From Mycetocola miduiensis (GTDB taxonomy: Bacteria > Actinomycetota > Actinomycetes > Actinomycetales > Microbacteriaceae), in contig NZ_FOVM01000006.1 of assembly GCF_900115155.1 (NCBI RefSeq), forward strand, positions 1 through 64,000: DNA of 64,000 nt. Direction: 5' to 3'. This document shows positions 25,490 to 34,089 of this stretch, in pieces. Each line of letters starts with the position of its first letter. Position 1 is the first letter of the stretch. A program made the translations under genes and the position numbers. Under the pieces are notes generated by a model. It had not been told where the DNA came from, searched no databases, and was given only the letters and a program-made list of their open reading frames with translations.

Positions 25490-26767
25490 ATGGATGCCAC
25501 GCCAGACACCTCCGCCTACATCGCCGACTTTTCCCGCTTCCTGGAGGCGAGCCCGTCGTCGTACCACGCGGCGGCCGAGGTCGCGCGGCGGCTCGACGCT
25601 GCAGGGTTCACCGCGCTTGCAGAGTCGCAGGCGTGGCCGACCGGGAGCGGCAAGCACTATGTGATCCGCGACGGTGCGATTGTGGCGTGGAGCCAGCCGG
25701 CGGCATCCGGCCCCACGACGCCGTTCCGGATTCTTGGTGCGCACACCGACTCGCCCGGGTTCAAGCTCAAGCCCAAACCCACTATCGGCTTGCACGGCTG
25801 GTTGCAGGCCGGGGTGGAGGTTTACGGCGGACCCTTGCTGAACTCGTGGCTCGACCGCGAACTCGAACTCGCCGGGCGGCTCGTCACCCGCGATGGCCGC
25901 GAGTACCTCGTACGCACCGGCCCGTTCATGCGCATCCCGCAGTTGGCCATCCACCTCGACCGCGAGCAGAACAACGGCCTGACCCTCGACAAGCAGCGGC
26001 ACACCAAGCCGGTCTTCGGGGTCGGCGACGCCAGCTCGGCCGACCTCGTCGATCACCTCGCCTCGCTCGCCGGCATCGACGGGTGGGACGTCGCCGGTTA
26101 TGACATCCTCACCGCAGACACCCAGTCGCCCGCACGGTTCGGCATCGACAACGACCTGTTTGCGGCCGGTCGCATGGACAACCTCTCCTCCGTCTATGCC
26201 GGCCTGACCGCCCTGCTCGATGCGCCGGACGCCCGCCACATCAGCGTGCTGGCGGCGTTCGACCATGAGGAGCTCGGTTCAGAGTCACGCTCGGGAGCGT
26301 CCGGTCCGATGCTCGACGACATCCTCACGAGGATCGGGGCGGGCCTCGGGGCATCCGCCTCGGAGAAGCTGCAAGCGTACGCCGAATCCTGGTGCGTGTC
26401 CGCTGACGCCGGGCACTCGGTTCACCCGAACTATTCCGAAAAGCACGACGGAGCGAACCAGCCCGTCATGGGATCGGGGGCGCTGCTCAAGATCAACGCC
26501 AACCAGCGCTACGCGACGGATGCGGTCGGTGCGGCCCTCTGGGAACGCGCGTGCGCATCGGCCGACGTGCCCTACCAGGAATTCGTGTCGAACAACACGG
26601 TGCCGTGTGGGTCGACGATCGGTCCGCTGACGGCGACGAGGCTCGGCATCCGGGTCGTGGACGTCGGTGTGCCGCTGCTGTCGATGCACTCGGCACGCGA
26701 ACTGGCGCACGTGGACGATCTTGTCGGGCTGTCGCGGGCGGTTGGGGCGTTCTTCGCCGGGGTGTGA
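25490..26767 (+). CDS. M18-family aminopeptidase
   Basis: This is a 425-residue zinc aminopeptidase that removes N-terminal (typically acidic or neutral) residues in the cytosol. Motifs in order: LGAHTDSPGFKLKP (metal His and Asp), FGIDNDLFAAGRMDNLSS, AAFDHEELGSESRSGA (catalytic Glu pair), SADAGHSVHPNYSEKHD and NNTVPCGSTIGP, ending PLLSMHSARELAHVDD. Length is typical for bacterial ApeB-like enzymes. The start is at ATG 25490, or three codons earlier at 25481. It is a monocistronic gene followed by a palindromic repeat element. Confidence 0.92.
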   Translation: MDATPDTSAYIADFSRFLEASPSSYHAAAEVARRLDAAGFTALAESQAWPTGSGKHYVIRDGAIVAWSQPAASGPTTPFRILGAHTDSPGFKLKPKPTIGLHGWLQAGVEVYGGPLLNSWLDRELELAGRLVTRDGREYLVRTGPFMRIPQLAIHLDREQNNGLTLDKQRHTKPVFGVGDASSADLVDHLASLAGIDGWDVAGYDILTADTQSPARFGIDNDLFAAGRMDNLSSVYAGLTALLDAPDARHISVLAAFDHEELGSESRSGASGPMLDDILTRIGAGLGASASEKLQAYAESWCVSADAGHSVHPNYSEKHDGANQPVMGSGALLKINANQRYATDAVGAALWERACASADVPYQEFVSNNTVPCGSTIGPLTATRLGIRVVDVGVPLLSMHSARELAHVDDLVGLSRAVGAFFAGV

Positions 26768-26777
26768 GCGGCGCCGG

Positions 26778-26878
26778 GTGCGCACAACTCCTCCAAAGCG
26801 CGGGCTCCGGCTCGGTGTTGCCCGTGCTGGCGCGGTGCGGTGGCGCTGGAGTGGTTGTTCTGGCGGAGTTATGCGCAC
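26778..26878. repeat. Palindromic element 1 (GTGCGCA...TGCGCAC ends)
   Basis: GTGCGCACAACTCCTCCA (26778-26795) is paired with TGGCGGAGTTATGCGCAC (26861-26878), an imperfect inverted repeat enclosing 65 bp. The right arm is the same word as in elements at 37485-37563, 40355-40446 and 41343-41499. It lies between two plus-strand genes. Confidence 0.75.
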
Positions 26879-26942
26879 GGGTGGACACGAGCGGCCGGCT
26901 TTGCCTCGAGCTCGGCCGTTCGGTGCGCTCTAGGCTGGTCGC

Positions 26943-27980
26943 ATGACAACAGAAGCGGTCACAGGGCAGAGCACACCAGGCAGCTACGTCGAACCGGGCG
27001 AGGAATACACCCGCGACACGAACTACATCGAGGACCGCATCACGCGCGACGGCCGCGACGGCTGGCCCGTCGAAGCCGGCCGCTATCGGCTCGTTGCGGC
27101 GAGGGCGTGCCCGTGGGCGAACCGCACCGCGATCGTCCGCCGACTGCTGGGCCTCGAGAACGTGATCTCGCTCGGCATGCCCGGCCCGACGCACGACGCC
27201 CGCAGCTGGACCTTCGACCTCGACCCGGACGGGCTCGACCCCGTCCTCGGCATCCACTGGCTGCAGGATGCGTACTTCCGCCGGTTCGCCGACTACCCGC
27301 GGGGCATCACTGTTCCCGCGATCGTTGAGGTGGCATCCGGGAAGGTGGTCACGAACAACTTCCCGCAGATCACGCTCGACTTCGAGACCGAGTGGACTGA
27401 GCACCACCGTGACGGAGCCCCGGATCTGTACCCCGAGCACCTCCGGGCTGAGATCGACGAGGTCAATGACCTGATTTTCCGCGACGTGAACAACGGCGTC
27501 TACCGCGCAGGTTTCGCCGGCTCACAGGATGCCTACGAGAAGGCATACACGCGACTGTTCGACCGGCTCGACTGGCTCGAGGAACGACTCGCGAGCCAGC
27601 GTTACCTCGTCGGCGACACGATCACCGAGGCGGACATCCGCCTGTTCACGACCCTGGCCCGGTTCGACGCCGTCTACCACGGGCACTTCAAGTGCAACCG
27701 CAACAAGCTCAGCGAAATGCCCGTGCTCTGGGCGTATGCGCGCGACCTGTTCCAGACGCCCGGCTTCGGCGACACGACCGACTTCGTGCAGATCAAGCAG
27801 CACTATTACATCGTGCACTCCGACATCAACCCGACCGGGATTGTGCCCGCTGGTCCGGATGCTTCCGGCTGGCTCACCGCGCACGGTCGCGAATCGCTCG
27901 GTGGCCGCCCGTTCGGAGATGGCACCCCGCCCGGCCCGCCACTCGAGGGGGAGCGCGTGCCCGAGGGGCACGGGGCGTAG
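26943..27980 (+). CDS. Glutathionyl-hydroquinone-reductase-like GST (Xi class, YqjG/ECM4 family)
   Basis: This is a 345-residue protein with an N-terminal thioredoxin fold bearing the Xi-class active site ACPWANR (Cys56). It continues with TVPAIVEVASGKVVTNNFPQI, IFRDVNNGVYRAGFAGSQDAY, YLVGDTITEADIRLFTTLARFDAVYHGHFKCN and PGFGDTTDFVQIKQHYY, all diagnostic of the family, which reductively removes glutathione from glutathionyl-hydroquinones. Most actinobacteria make mycothiol rather than glutathione, so the physiological thiol is probably different. TAGGCT at 26931-26936, 6 nt before the ATG, with no Shine-Dalgarno, suggests a leaderless transcript. Confidence 0.9.
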   Translation: MTTEAVTGQSTPGSYVEPGEEYTRDTNYIEDRITRDGRDGWPVEAGRYRLVAARACPWANRTAIVRRLLGLENVISLGMPGPTHDARSWTFDLDPDGLDPVLGIHWLQDAYFRRFADYPRGITVPAIVEVASGKVVTNNFPQITLDFETEWTEHHRDGAPDLYPEHLRAEIDEVNDLIFRDVNNGVYRAGFAGSQDAYEKAYTRLFDRLDWLEERLASQRYLVGDTITEADIRLFTTLARFDAVYHGHFKCNRNKLSEMPVLWAYARDLFQTPGFGDTTDFVQIKQHYYIVHSDINPTGIVPAGPDASGWLTAHGRESLGGRPFGDGTPPGPPLEGERVPEGHGA

Positions 27981-28111
27981 CCGAGGGGCCCCGGCGGGGC
28001 GGCCGCTCGAGTTCACGCGCTGCGGGCGGGTTCACGCGGTGCGGCGGATGTCATGGTCCAGAGCGGGTGACCTCGCGGGATGCGGCGAGTCTCAGACCCC
28101 ACCCGGCAGCC

Positions 28112-28140
28112 TTGCACATATAAGTGGGCGCTGATACATT
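28112..28140 (+). promoter_or_regulatory. Promoter for the SRPBCC-ArsR pair
   Basis: TTGCAC (28112-28117) and TACATT (28135-28140) are spaced by 17 bp. The -10 box ends 7 nt before the ATG at 28148, so the mRNA probably starts at or near the start codon (leaderless). Confidence 0.55.
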
Positions 28141-28147
28141 GTGGAGC

Positions 28148-28816
28148 ATGGACACCGACCTGAACAAACTGCACGAGATGACTGACAGCCAGATCCCCGC
28201 TGTGACGCGCTCCGTTGGAGCCCGCGAGGTGGGCGGCGAGGACGCCCGCGTCGTCACCATGACTCAGACGTATCCGTCTGCCCAGGCGGATGTGTGGAAC
28301 GCCATCACCACCCCGGACAGGATTTCGCGGTGGCTCGCCCCGATCACGGGCGAGTTCACGCTGGGTGGCCGCTACCAGATCGAGGGCAACGCCAGCGGTG
28401 AGGTGCTCGAATGCGCCGAACCCACGCGGCTTCACGTGACCTGGGAGTACGGCGGCGACGTCAGCTGGGTCACCGCGACGCTCAGCGGCGACGACTCCAC
28501 CACGACCCTCGAGGTCGAGCACGTCGCCCACGTCGGCGACGAGGACTGGAAGATGTTCGGCCCGAGCGCGGTCGGCATCGGCTGGGACATGATGCTCCTC
28601 GGCCTGTCCCTCCACCTTGCATCCGGTGCGAGTCTCAACCCCGAAGAGGCGGCCGCGTGGAGTGCGTCGGCCGACGGCATCCGTTTCATGACACGCAGCA
28701 ACGACGAATGGCAGGGCGCGAACATCGCCGCCGGTGAGAGCGAGGCGGATGCCACGGCAGCGGCCAAGCGCTGCCTCGACGCCTACATGGGAGTGGAAGC
28801 CGGTCCAGCCGTCTAG
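28148..28816 (+). CDS. SRPBCC/AHSA1-domain protein
   Basis: This is a 222-residue protein of the START-like AHSA1 family. Typical features are TQTYPSAQADVWNAITTPDRISRWLAPITGEFTLGGRY near residues 40-78, LHVTWEYGG and TTLEVEHVAHVGDEDW. Such proteins have a hydrophobic ligand cavity; most are biochemically undefined. The last codon overlaps the start of an ArsR-type regulator by one base, a pairing repeated in reverse order at 60325-61174. The ArsR protein probably controls the pair in response to a ligand or stress. Confidence 0.88.
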   Translation: MDTDLNKLHEMTDSQIPAVTRSVGAREVGGEDARVVTMTQTYPSAQADVWNAITTPDRISRWLAPITGEFTLGGRYQIEGNASGEVLECAEPTRLHVTWEYGGDVSWVTATLSGDDSTTTLEVEHVAHVGDEDWKMFGPSAVGIGWDMMLLGLSLHLASGASLNPEEAAAWSASADGIRFMTRSNDEWQGANIAAGESEADATAAAKRCLDAYMGVEAGPAV

Positions 28817-29139
28817 TGCACGCCTTCGACATTCTCGGGGATCCGGTGCGGCGCCGGATCCTCGAACTCCTCGCCGCCGGTGAACAACCCGCGGGTGCCA
28901 TCGCCGCCGCGATCGCGGAGGAGTTCGGGATCAGCCAGCCCGCTGTCTCGCAACACCTCAAGGTGCTGAGAGACAGCGGGTTCGCAACGGTCCGTACCGA
29001 CGGCCGCCGACGGATCTACGCCGTCGAAGCCGGACCGCTGCAGGAAGCCGACGAGTGGCTCGGCGCTTTCCGCGGGTTCTGGACGCAACGGCTGGATGCC
29101 CTCGGTACCGAACTCATGCGGGGCAAGCGCCAGCAATGA
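28816..29139 (+). CDS. ArsR-family winged-helix regulator
   Basis: This is a 107-residue protein starting at GTG 28816, which overlaps the TAG stop of the SRPBCC gene. The winged helix is clear: FDILGDPVRRRILELLAAGEQ, EFGISQPAVSQHLKVLRDSGF (recognition helix) and VRTDGRRRIYAVEAG (wing). No metal-binding cysteine motif (ELCVCDL type) is present, so it belongs to the non-metal ArsR group commonly fused or paired with SRPBCC proteins. Probably autoregulatory. Confidence 0.9.
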   Translation: MHAFDILGDPVRRRILELLAAGEQPAGAIAAAIAEEFGISQPAVSQHLKVLRDSGFATVRTDGRRRIYAVEAGPLQEADEWLGAFRGFWTQRLDALGTELMRGKRQQ

Positions 29140-29142
29140 GGT

Positions 29143-29490
29143 TTAGTCGAAGAGTTCGGAGAGCCAGCTCTCCTTCTTCTTCTTGCGGTAGCCGTCGCGG
29201 CCGTCGTACCCGCGGTTGTCGTACCCACGGTTGTTGTCGTTCCAGTTCTGCTCGCCATACTGCGGTGTGCGGTAACCCTGCTGTGGTGGCTGCTGCTGGG
29301 GCATAGGAACGCTCGGCGCGGATGCCGGGGTGGCGGGGGCGTTCTTCGCCAGCTCGTTCTCGGCACGCTCGATGATCTTGTCGAGTTCGCCGCGATCGAG
29401 CCACACCCCACGGCATTCAGGGCAGTAGTCGATCTCGACGCCACTGCGTTCGCTCATGACGAGCGTGGCTGAGTCATTCGGGCACTTCAT
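29143..29490 (-). CDS. TFIIB-type zinc-ribbon protein
   Basis: This is a 115-residue protein. The N-terminal zf-TFIIB domain (MKCPNDSATL, YCPECRGVWLDRGELDKIIE) has Cys3, Cys23 and Cys26; the fourth ligand is not obvious. A Pro/Gln/Gly/Asn-rich, Tyr- and Arg-containing low-complexity stretch (PQQQPPQQGYRTPQYGEQ, NNRGYDNRGYDGRDGY) precedes a basic KKKKESWLSELFD tail. Similar small proteins are common in actinobacteria and unstudied. It is convergent with the ArsR gene, 3 bp between stops. Confidence 0.85.
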   Translation of the reverse strand: MKCPNDSATLVMSERSGVEIDYCPECRGVWLDRGELDKIIERAENELAKNAPATPASAPSVPMPQQQPPQQGYRTPQYGEQNWNDNNRGYDNRGYDGRDGYRKKKKESWLSELFD

Positions 29491-29620
29491 ATGTCCTCCA
29501 AGGCGAAAGTTGTCCGCCTATCCTAGGGAGGCTCATCCGGCTGATCCTGAGAGTCGCAGCTGCGCCAGCCATGGACGGCTCTCCCAGATTCACCGGATCG
29601 GGGCTCCGTAGAATCGGCAC

Positions 29621-29983
29621 ATGAAACGACGCCTCGCCCCACTTCTCGCCATTCCACTCTTCCTAGTGCTGGCGGGGTGCAGCCAGGTCGGGGATGCCGC
29701 GAAGGGCATCGCGACTGAGGCCGCTTCGCAGGCGGGATCGGCCGCCGTTGCCGAGCTGCGCAAGCAGATCTGCACGCCCCTGCAGGACGGAACGATCAGC
29801 CAACAGGACAAGCAGGTCCTCTCAGGGCTGCTCGTCGCGGCCGAGGGGGCCGGCGTGCCTGTCGAGTACATCGCTCCGCTCAGGGACATCGCCGAGTCAG
29901 GCGACCAGGTGCCGGTCGAGTCGGTCACGGCACTGCAGGAGGCGTGCGGCGTTACGCCGACACCGACCCCCAGCAACGGCTAG
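29621..29983 (+). CDS. Small hypothetical lipoprotein
   Basis: This is a 120-residue protein with a signal peptide and lipobox LAGC (Cys19). The mature part is Ala-rich and helical with one further pair of cysteines (QICTPLQDG and QEACGV) that could form a disulfide outside the membrane; the end is Thr/Pro-rich. TAGAAT at 29609-29614 lies exactly 6 nt before the ATG and there is no Shine-Dalgarno, so it looks leaderless. Function unknown. Confidence 0.75.
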   Translation: MKRRLAPLLAIPLFLVLAGCSQVGDAAKGIATEAASQAGSAAVAELRKQICTPLQDGTISQQDKQVLSGLLVAAEGAGVPVEYIAPLRDIAESGDQVPVESVTALQEACGVTPTPTPSNG

Positions 29984-29986
29984 GTC

Positions 29987-30472
29987 TCACGCGGGCTGAA
30001 GCGCTCCCTCAACGACCGCGAGAATTTCAGGGGCATCCGGAACCGTTGTCGGACGGAAGCGGTGGACCACGTCATCAGGAGTGATCACGAACTTCTCGAA
30101 GTTCCACTTCACTTTGCCTGCCTTGCCGGCGGCATCCGGAGTTTCCGTCAGCTCCTGATAGAGCGGGTGCGCGTTCTTGCCGTTGACCTTCGTCTTCTCG
30201 AAGAGGGGGAAGGTGACGCCGTGGTTGATGCGGCAGGTCTCGACGATCGCCTCACCCTCGCCCGGTTCCTGGAAGAACTGGTTGCTCGGGAACCCGAGGA
30301 CGACGAAGCCACGCTCGCGATACTTCTGATACATCGCCTCGAGGGTGTCGTACTGAGGCGCGAGGCCGCACTTCGACGCGACGTTGACGACGAGCACGAC
30401 CTGGTCCTGGTAGTCGGCCAGCGTCGTGGTCGCACCGGAGATCGTGGTCAGGGGAATGTCGCGGATGCTCAT
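29987..30472 (-). CDS. Glutathione peroxidase-family (thiol) peroxidase
   Basis: This is a 161-residue thioredoxin-fold peroxidase. The peroxidatic cysteine is Cys35 in NVASKCGLAPQY; the catalytic Gln and Trp are in GFPSNQFFQEPGE and WNFEKF. It carries Cys rather than selenocysteine, and Cys84 (VETCRINHG, approximate number) could be the resolving residue, so thioredoxin rather than glutathione is the likely reductant. The ATG at 30472 opens the family homology (IPLTTISGATTTLADYQ). It faces the lipoprotein gene convergently, 3 bp apart. Confidence 0.9.
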   Translation of the reverse strand: MSIRDIPLTTISGATTTLADYQDQVVLVVNVASKCGLAPQYDTLEAMYQKYRERGFVVLGFPSNQFFQEPGEGEAIVETCRINHGVTFPLFEKTKVNGKNAHPLYQELTETPDAAGKAGKVKWNFEKFVITPDDVVHRFRPTTVPDAPEILAVVEGALQPA

Positions 30473-30550
30473 ATCGCGAGCGTAGTGACGGATGCTGGTG
30501 GTTGGCTGCCCGCGCGTGCCACCTCCCGCGGCAAATCTAAGATGAGGGGC

Positions 30551-31273
30551 ATGCCAGCCACTGTCATCCTCGTGCACGGCCTGCGGACGTCGGCCACACT
30601 GTGGCGGCACCAGGAAGAGTACCTCCGCCGCCTCGGCATCCCGACGGACGCTCTTGACCTTCCCGGGCACGGGACGCGGCTCGGCGAACGTTTCACGGTC
30701 GACGCCGCCCTGGAAAGCATCGGTGACGCTGTGACCGCGGCAGAAGCATCCGGCGAGAAGCCCTACCTGGTGGGCTTCTCGCTCGGCGGCTACCTCGGGA
30801 TCGAATGGGTGGCGCGCAACCCTGGTCGAGTTGCCGGGTTGCTGGCCGCTGCCTGCGCCACCGTTCCGCATCCGGTGATCATGCACGGCTGGCGGGCGAT
30901 CTCGAAGGTGATCTCGACGTTCCCCGATCGCGGTCGTTCGCTCAATGACGCGACCGTGCGGTTGTTCGTGCCACAGCCCGGCGCAACGGATGTGATCGCC
31001 GGCGGAGTCGCGCTCGACGTCATGGACGATGTGCTTCTGTCGCTGCTCACCATGCACCCGCTTGAGCGTCTCGCCGAGATAGATGAGCCCGTGCTCTTCG
31101 TCAACGGCCGCTTCGATCACGTCCGCGGCCACGCCGGCCGCTACCTCGCCGCCACCCGGAACGGCCGGCTGATCACCGTTCCCGGCGCCAGCCACATGGT
31201 CAGCGTTGTGCGGCCACACGCGTTCACGGATGCCCTGATGGAGGGCTACCGCGATGCGACATCGCACGGATGA
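30551..31273 (+). CDS. Alpha/beta-hydrolase
   Basis: This is a 240-residue alpha/beta-hydrolase fold protein: TVILVHGLRTSATLW (oxyanion region), LDLPGHGTR, nucleophile Ser in VGFSLGGYLG near residue 78, acid in VNGRFDHV and His in PGASHMVSV. It lacks a signal peptide. The start at 30551 is supported by TAAGAT (30538-30543), a -10-like box 7 nt upstream of the ATG. The substrate (ester, lactone or acyl group) cannot be inferred. It is followed by a strong bidirectional hairpin. Confidence 0.85.
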   Translation: MPATVILVHGLRTSATLWRHQEEYLRRLGIPTDALDLPGHGTRLGERFTVDAALESIGDAVTAAEASGEKPYLVGFSLGGYLGIEWVARNPGRVAGLLAAACATVPHPVIMHGWRAISKVISTFPDRGRSLNDATVRLFVPQPGATDVIAGGVALDVMDDVLLSLLTMHPLERLAEIDEPVLFVNGRFDHVRGHAGRYLAATRNGRLITVPGASHMVSVVRPHAFTDALMEGYRDATSHG

Positions 31274-31302
31274 CGTTGTCGCCCGCCCGCTTCGCTAGCC
31301 AG

Positions 31303-31340
31303 GTTTGAGGGGGTCCCGCACTCGGCGGACCCCCTCAAAC
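31303..31340. terminator. Bidirectional terminator hairpin
   Basis: GTTTGAGGGGGTCC (31303-31316) and GGACCCCCTCAAAC (31327-31340) form a perfect 14-bp stem with a 10-nt loop, placed between the convergent hydrolase and permease genes. Confidence 0.75.
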
Positions 31341-31356
31341 CCAGCAACTCGCGGGG

Positions 31357-32400
31357 CTATCGAGTGTCGCGGGTGGCGAATCGCTGCTGCAGGAGCACCG
31401 CGATCACGATGATCAGGCCCTTGGCGATCGCCTGCACCGACGTGTCCAGGTTGTTCTGCGTGAAGATGTTCGTCAGGGTCGAGAAGATCAGCACACCGAG
31501 AATGGTGCCGACGATCGTTCCGCGGCCACCGATGAGGAGCGTTCCACCGACGACGACCGCGGCGATGGCATCCAACTCGTAGAGGGTTCCGTGGGTGGAG
31601 GTGCCGGCCGTTGTGCGGCCGAGCATCATGATCGCCGCGATGCCGGCGGTGAGGCCAGACAGCATGTAGACCATCACGAGGTGGCGCTTCACCTTGATGC
31701 CGGCGAGGCGGGATGCTTCGGCGTTGCCACCGATGGCGACGGTCCGGCGACCGAAGGTTGTGCGGTTGAGGAGGATCCAGGCCGCGATGGCCACAATAAC
31801 GAAGATCCAGATCAGCAGGGGAACGCCGAGGAGGCTTCCCCGGGTGAACTCGAGGAACCCGGTGTTGGTGACGATCTGTGTGCGCCGACCCGAAATGAGT
31901 TCGGCGAGGCCGCGCGCGCCGACGAGCATCGCCAGGGTGGCCATGAACGCCACCACGTTCCCGTAGGCGATCACCACGCCATTGACCAGGCCGGCTACAG
32001 CGCCAACGGCGAGTGCGACCACCACCATGAGGATCCAGGATGTCTGCGTGGCGGCCAGTTGCACGGCCGTGAGGCTCGCGACCACGGTGGCGAGACCCAT
32101 GACCGACCCGACGGACAGGTCGATGCCTGCCGCCGTGATGACGAACGTCATGCCGATCGAGATCACCCCGATGATCGAGGCCAGACGGAGGATCGTGAGG
32201 ACGTTGTCAATGTTGGCGAACCGTTCGCCTGCCGTGATCGTGCCGATGATGAACAACACGACGAGTGCGATGACGAGCCCGAGGTTGCGCCCGACCGATC
32301 CACCGAGGATCCGCTTGACGGCGCTGGGGCGTTCGGTCTGATGAGACGCACCCGGGAGCGGCGCGGCATCCGCGAGGATGGGGGACTTCTGCTCGCTCAC
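31357..32400 (-). CDS. ABC sugar permease, RbsC type
   Basis: This is a 347-residue permease with about ten helices: GMTFVITAAGIDLSVGSVMGLA, LLNRTTFGRRTVAIGGNAEASRLAGIKV and AIAAVVVGGTLLIGGRGTIVGTILG are the conserved RbsC loops. One permease gene serves this importer, implying a homodimer. It overlaps the ATPase gene by 4 bp and is transcribed after it. The binding protein is encoded on the other strand across the shared promoter region. Confidence 0.93.
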   Translation of the reverse strand: MSEQKSPILADAAPLPGASHQTERPSAVKRILGGSVGRNLGLVIALVVLFIIGTITAGERFANIDNVLTILRLASIIGVISIGMTFVITAAGIDLSVGSVMGLATVVASLTAVQLAATQTSWILMVVVALAVGAVAGLVNGVVIAYGNVVAFMATLAMLVGARGLAELISGRRTQIVTNTGFLEFTRGSLLGVPLLIWIFVIVAIAAWILLNRTTFGRRTVAIGGNAEASRLAGIKVKRHLVMVYMLSGLTAGIAAIMMLGRTTAGTSTHGTLYELDAIAAVVVGGTLLIGGRGTIVGTILGVLIFSTLTNIFTQNNLDTSVQAIAKGLIIVIAVLLQQRFATRDTR

Positions 32401-33917
32401 GCGGCACTTCCTTTCATTACGAGGTCAAGCACACCGGATTCATCGATGTCGCTGGCGTTCTTCTCGGCAAGCACGTCTCCGTCTCCGATGACGAGCACAC
32501 GATCGGAGAGGCCGAGTACCTCTTCGATCTCGCTCGAGACGATGACGATGGCCGTGCCTTCGGCGGCGAGGCGACGGATGAGGGCGTAGATTTCGGCACG
32601 CGCTCCAACGTCGACGCCGCGCGTCGGTTCGTCGAGGAGGAGCACGCGGGTTCCGTGGATGAGCCAGCGGGCGAGAAGGATCTTCTGCTGGTTACCGCCC
32701 GAGAGCGTGCGCGCGGGGCGTTCCGGGTCTGCAGGGCGCAGCTCAAGGGCTTCGATTTGTCCGCGGGTCGCATCCTTCTCGGCGCCCTCGTTGAGAAGTC
32801 CGCCGCGGGCAAACCGGCCAAAGGTCGACAGGGTGACGTTCTTATAGATCGGCTCGCCCAGGATGAGGCCCTGGCTCTTGCGTTCCTCCGGCGAAAATCC
32901 CATGCCGGATTCGACAGCTGCGGCGACCGATCCGGCGCGCAACACCTTGCCCTGCACGGAGACGGACCCGGATGTCGCCTTACGGGCCCCGTAGATCGTC
33001 TCGAGGATTTCGGATCGACCGGACCCGACGAGTCCGGCGAGGCCGACGATCTCGCCGGCACGCACCGTGAAGTCCAGGTCGGAGAAATGCCCGCGCAGGT
33101 GGAGGTGCGTCACCTCAAGAAGAATGGGGGCGTTCGCGGGCACCGGGACGGCATCCGGGAACACGTTCGCGACCTCGCGCCCGGTCATCAGTTTGATCAG
33201 GTCGCGGGTCGGTGTCTCGGACACGGCGAGGCCGCTCGCGGTGCTCCGTCCGTCTTTGATGACCGAGATGCGGTCGCCGATCTGGCGGATCTCTTCGAGC
33301 CGGTGCGAGATGTAGACGACGGCGATGCCTTGGCTGGTCAGCTCCCGGATGACGCGGAACAGGTTCGACACCTCACCCGAATCGAGCACGGCGCTCGGCT
33401 CGTCCATGATGATGAGCTTCGCCTCGTGGGAGAGCGCTCGCGCCATGCTCACGATCTGCTTGTTGGCGGCAGACAGCTGACCGACCTCGGTGGTCGGGGG
33501 GATGTCACCGTGCCCGAGCCTCGTGAGCAACTCACGGGTGAGCCGGTTCGCATGTGCGACTTTCAGCATCCCGCCGGTGGAGTGCTCGTGGCCGAGGAAG
33601 ATGTTCTCGGCGATGGTGAGGCCGTCGACGACGTCGAGTTCCTGGTACATCGTCGCGATGCCGAGGGCGATGGCTGCGAGCGGGTCGGCGATGGTGTTGG
33701 TTTCTCCGCGCCACAGGATCTCGCCGGCGTCTGGCTGGTGCACGCCGGCGAGGGTTTTGATCAGGGTGGACTTTCCTGCGCCGTTCTGGCCGAGCACGCA
33801 GTGGACCTCTCCTGCACGGACAGAGAGGTGAACGCCCTTCAGGGCTTGTACGCCGGCGAAGGTCTTGGTTATCCCACGGACCTCGAGCAGAGGGGAGGCA
33901 TGGTCATCATCGATCAT
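32397..33917 (-). CDS. ABC sugar importer ATPase, RbsA type (two ABC domains)
   Basis: This is a 506-residue tandem ATPase. Domain 1 has GQNGAGKSTLIKTLAG, signature LSAANKQIVSMARAL and Walker B LIIMDEPSAVLD. Domain 2 has the usual degenerate P-loop GLVGSGRSEILE, signature LSGGNQQKILLARWL and an intact LLLDEPTRGVDVGA. The minus-strand upstream sequence reads TTATTG-N16-TTAGAT with 7 nt to the ATG, so the transcript may be leaderless. The 12-bp word at 33931-33942 lies in the spacer of that promoter. Confidence 0.93.
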   Translation of the reverse strand: MIDDDHASPLLEVRGITKTFAGVQALKGVHLSVRAGEVHCVLGQNGAGKSTLIKTLAGVHQPDAGEILWRGETNTIADPLAAIALGIATMYQELDVVDGLTIAENIFLGHEHSTGGMLKVAHANRLTRELLTRLGHGDIPPTTEVGQLSAANKQIVSMARALSHEAKLIIMDEPSAVLDSGEVSNLFRVIRELTSQGIAVVYISHRLEEIRQIGDRISVIKDGRSTASGLAVSETPTRDLIKLMTGREVANVFPDAVPVPANAPILLEVTHLHLRGHFSDLDFTVRAGEIVGLAGLVGSGRSEILETIYGARKATSGSVSVQGKVLRAGSVAAAVESGMGFSPEERKSQGLILGEPIYKNVTLSTFGRFARGGLLNEGAEKDATRGQIEALELRPADPERPARTLSGGNQQKILLARWLIHGTRVLLLDEPTRGVDVGARAEIYALIRRLAAEGTAIVIVSSEIEEVLGLSDRVLVIGDGDVLAEKNASDIDESGVLDLVMKGSAA

Positions 33918-33930
33918 GAAGGCAATCTAA

Positions 33931-33942
33931 CACATATGACGA
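33931..33942. promoter_or_regulatory. Candidate ROK operator in the importer's divergent promoter
   Basis: CACATATGACGA occurs here between the putative -35 and -10 boxes of the minus-strand ATPase gene. Its exact reverse complement occurs at 38817-38828, upstream of the ROK regulator gene. A nearby inverted repeat AGAAGT (33952-33957)/ACTTCT (33974-33979) may serve the plus-strand binding-protein promoter. Confidence 0.5.
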
Positions 33943-34089
33943 TCAACAATAAGAAGTCGACGATTTTTGCTCCACTTCTGTTAGTGTGGCATCGTCAACG
34001 TCGACATCGGTCGGCGACCCGGCAACATTGCGCGTCGCGACCTCCTCCCGTTGGCACCTTGCGATTGACCTACATGGAGGAAATTTCAC

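Noticed and set aside
30000-31267. Large minus-strand frame fusing the peroxidase with 265 upstream codons
   Set aside because: The upstream part is the antisense of the alpha/beta-hydrolase gene; peroxidase homology starts at the ATG at 30472.
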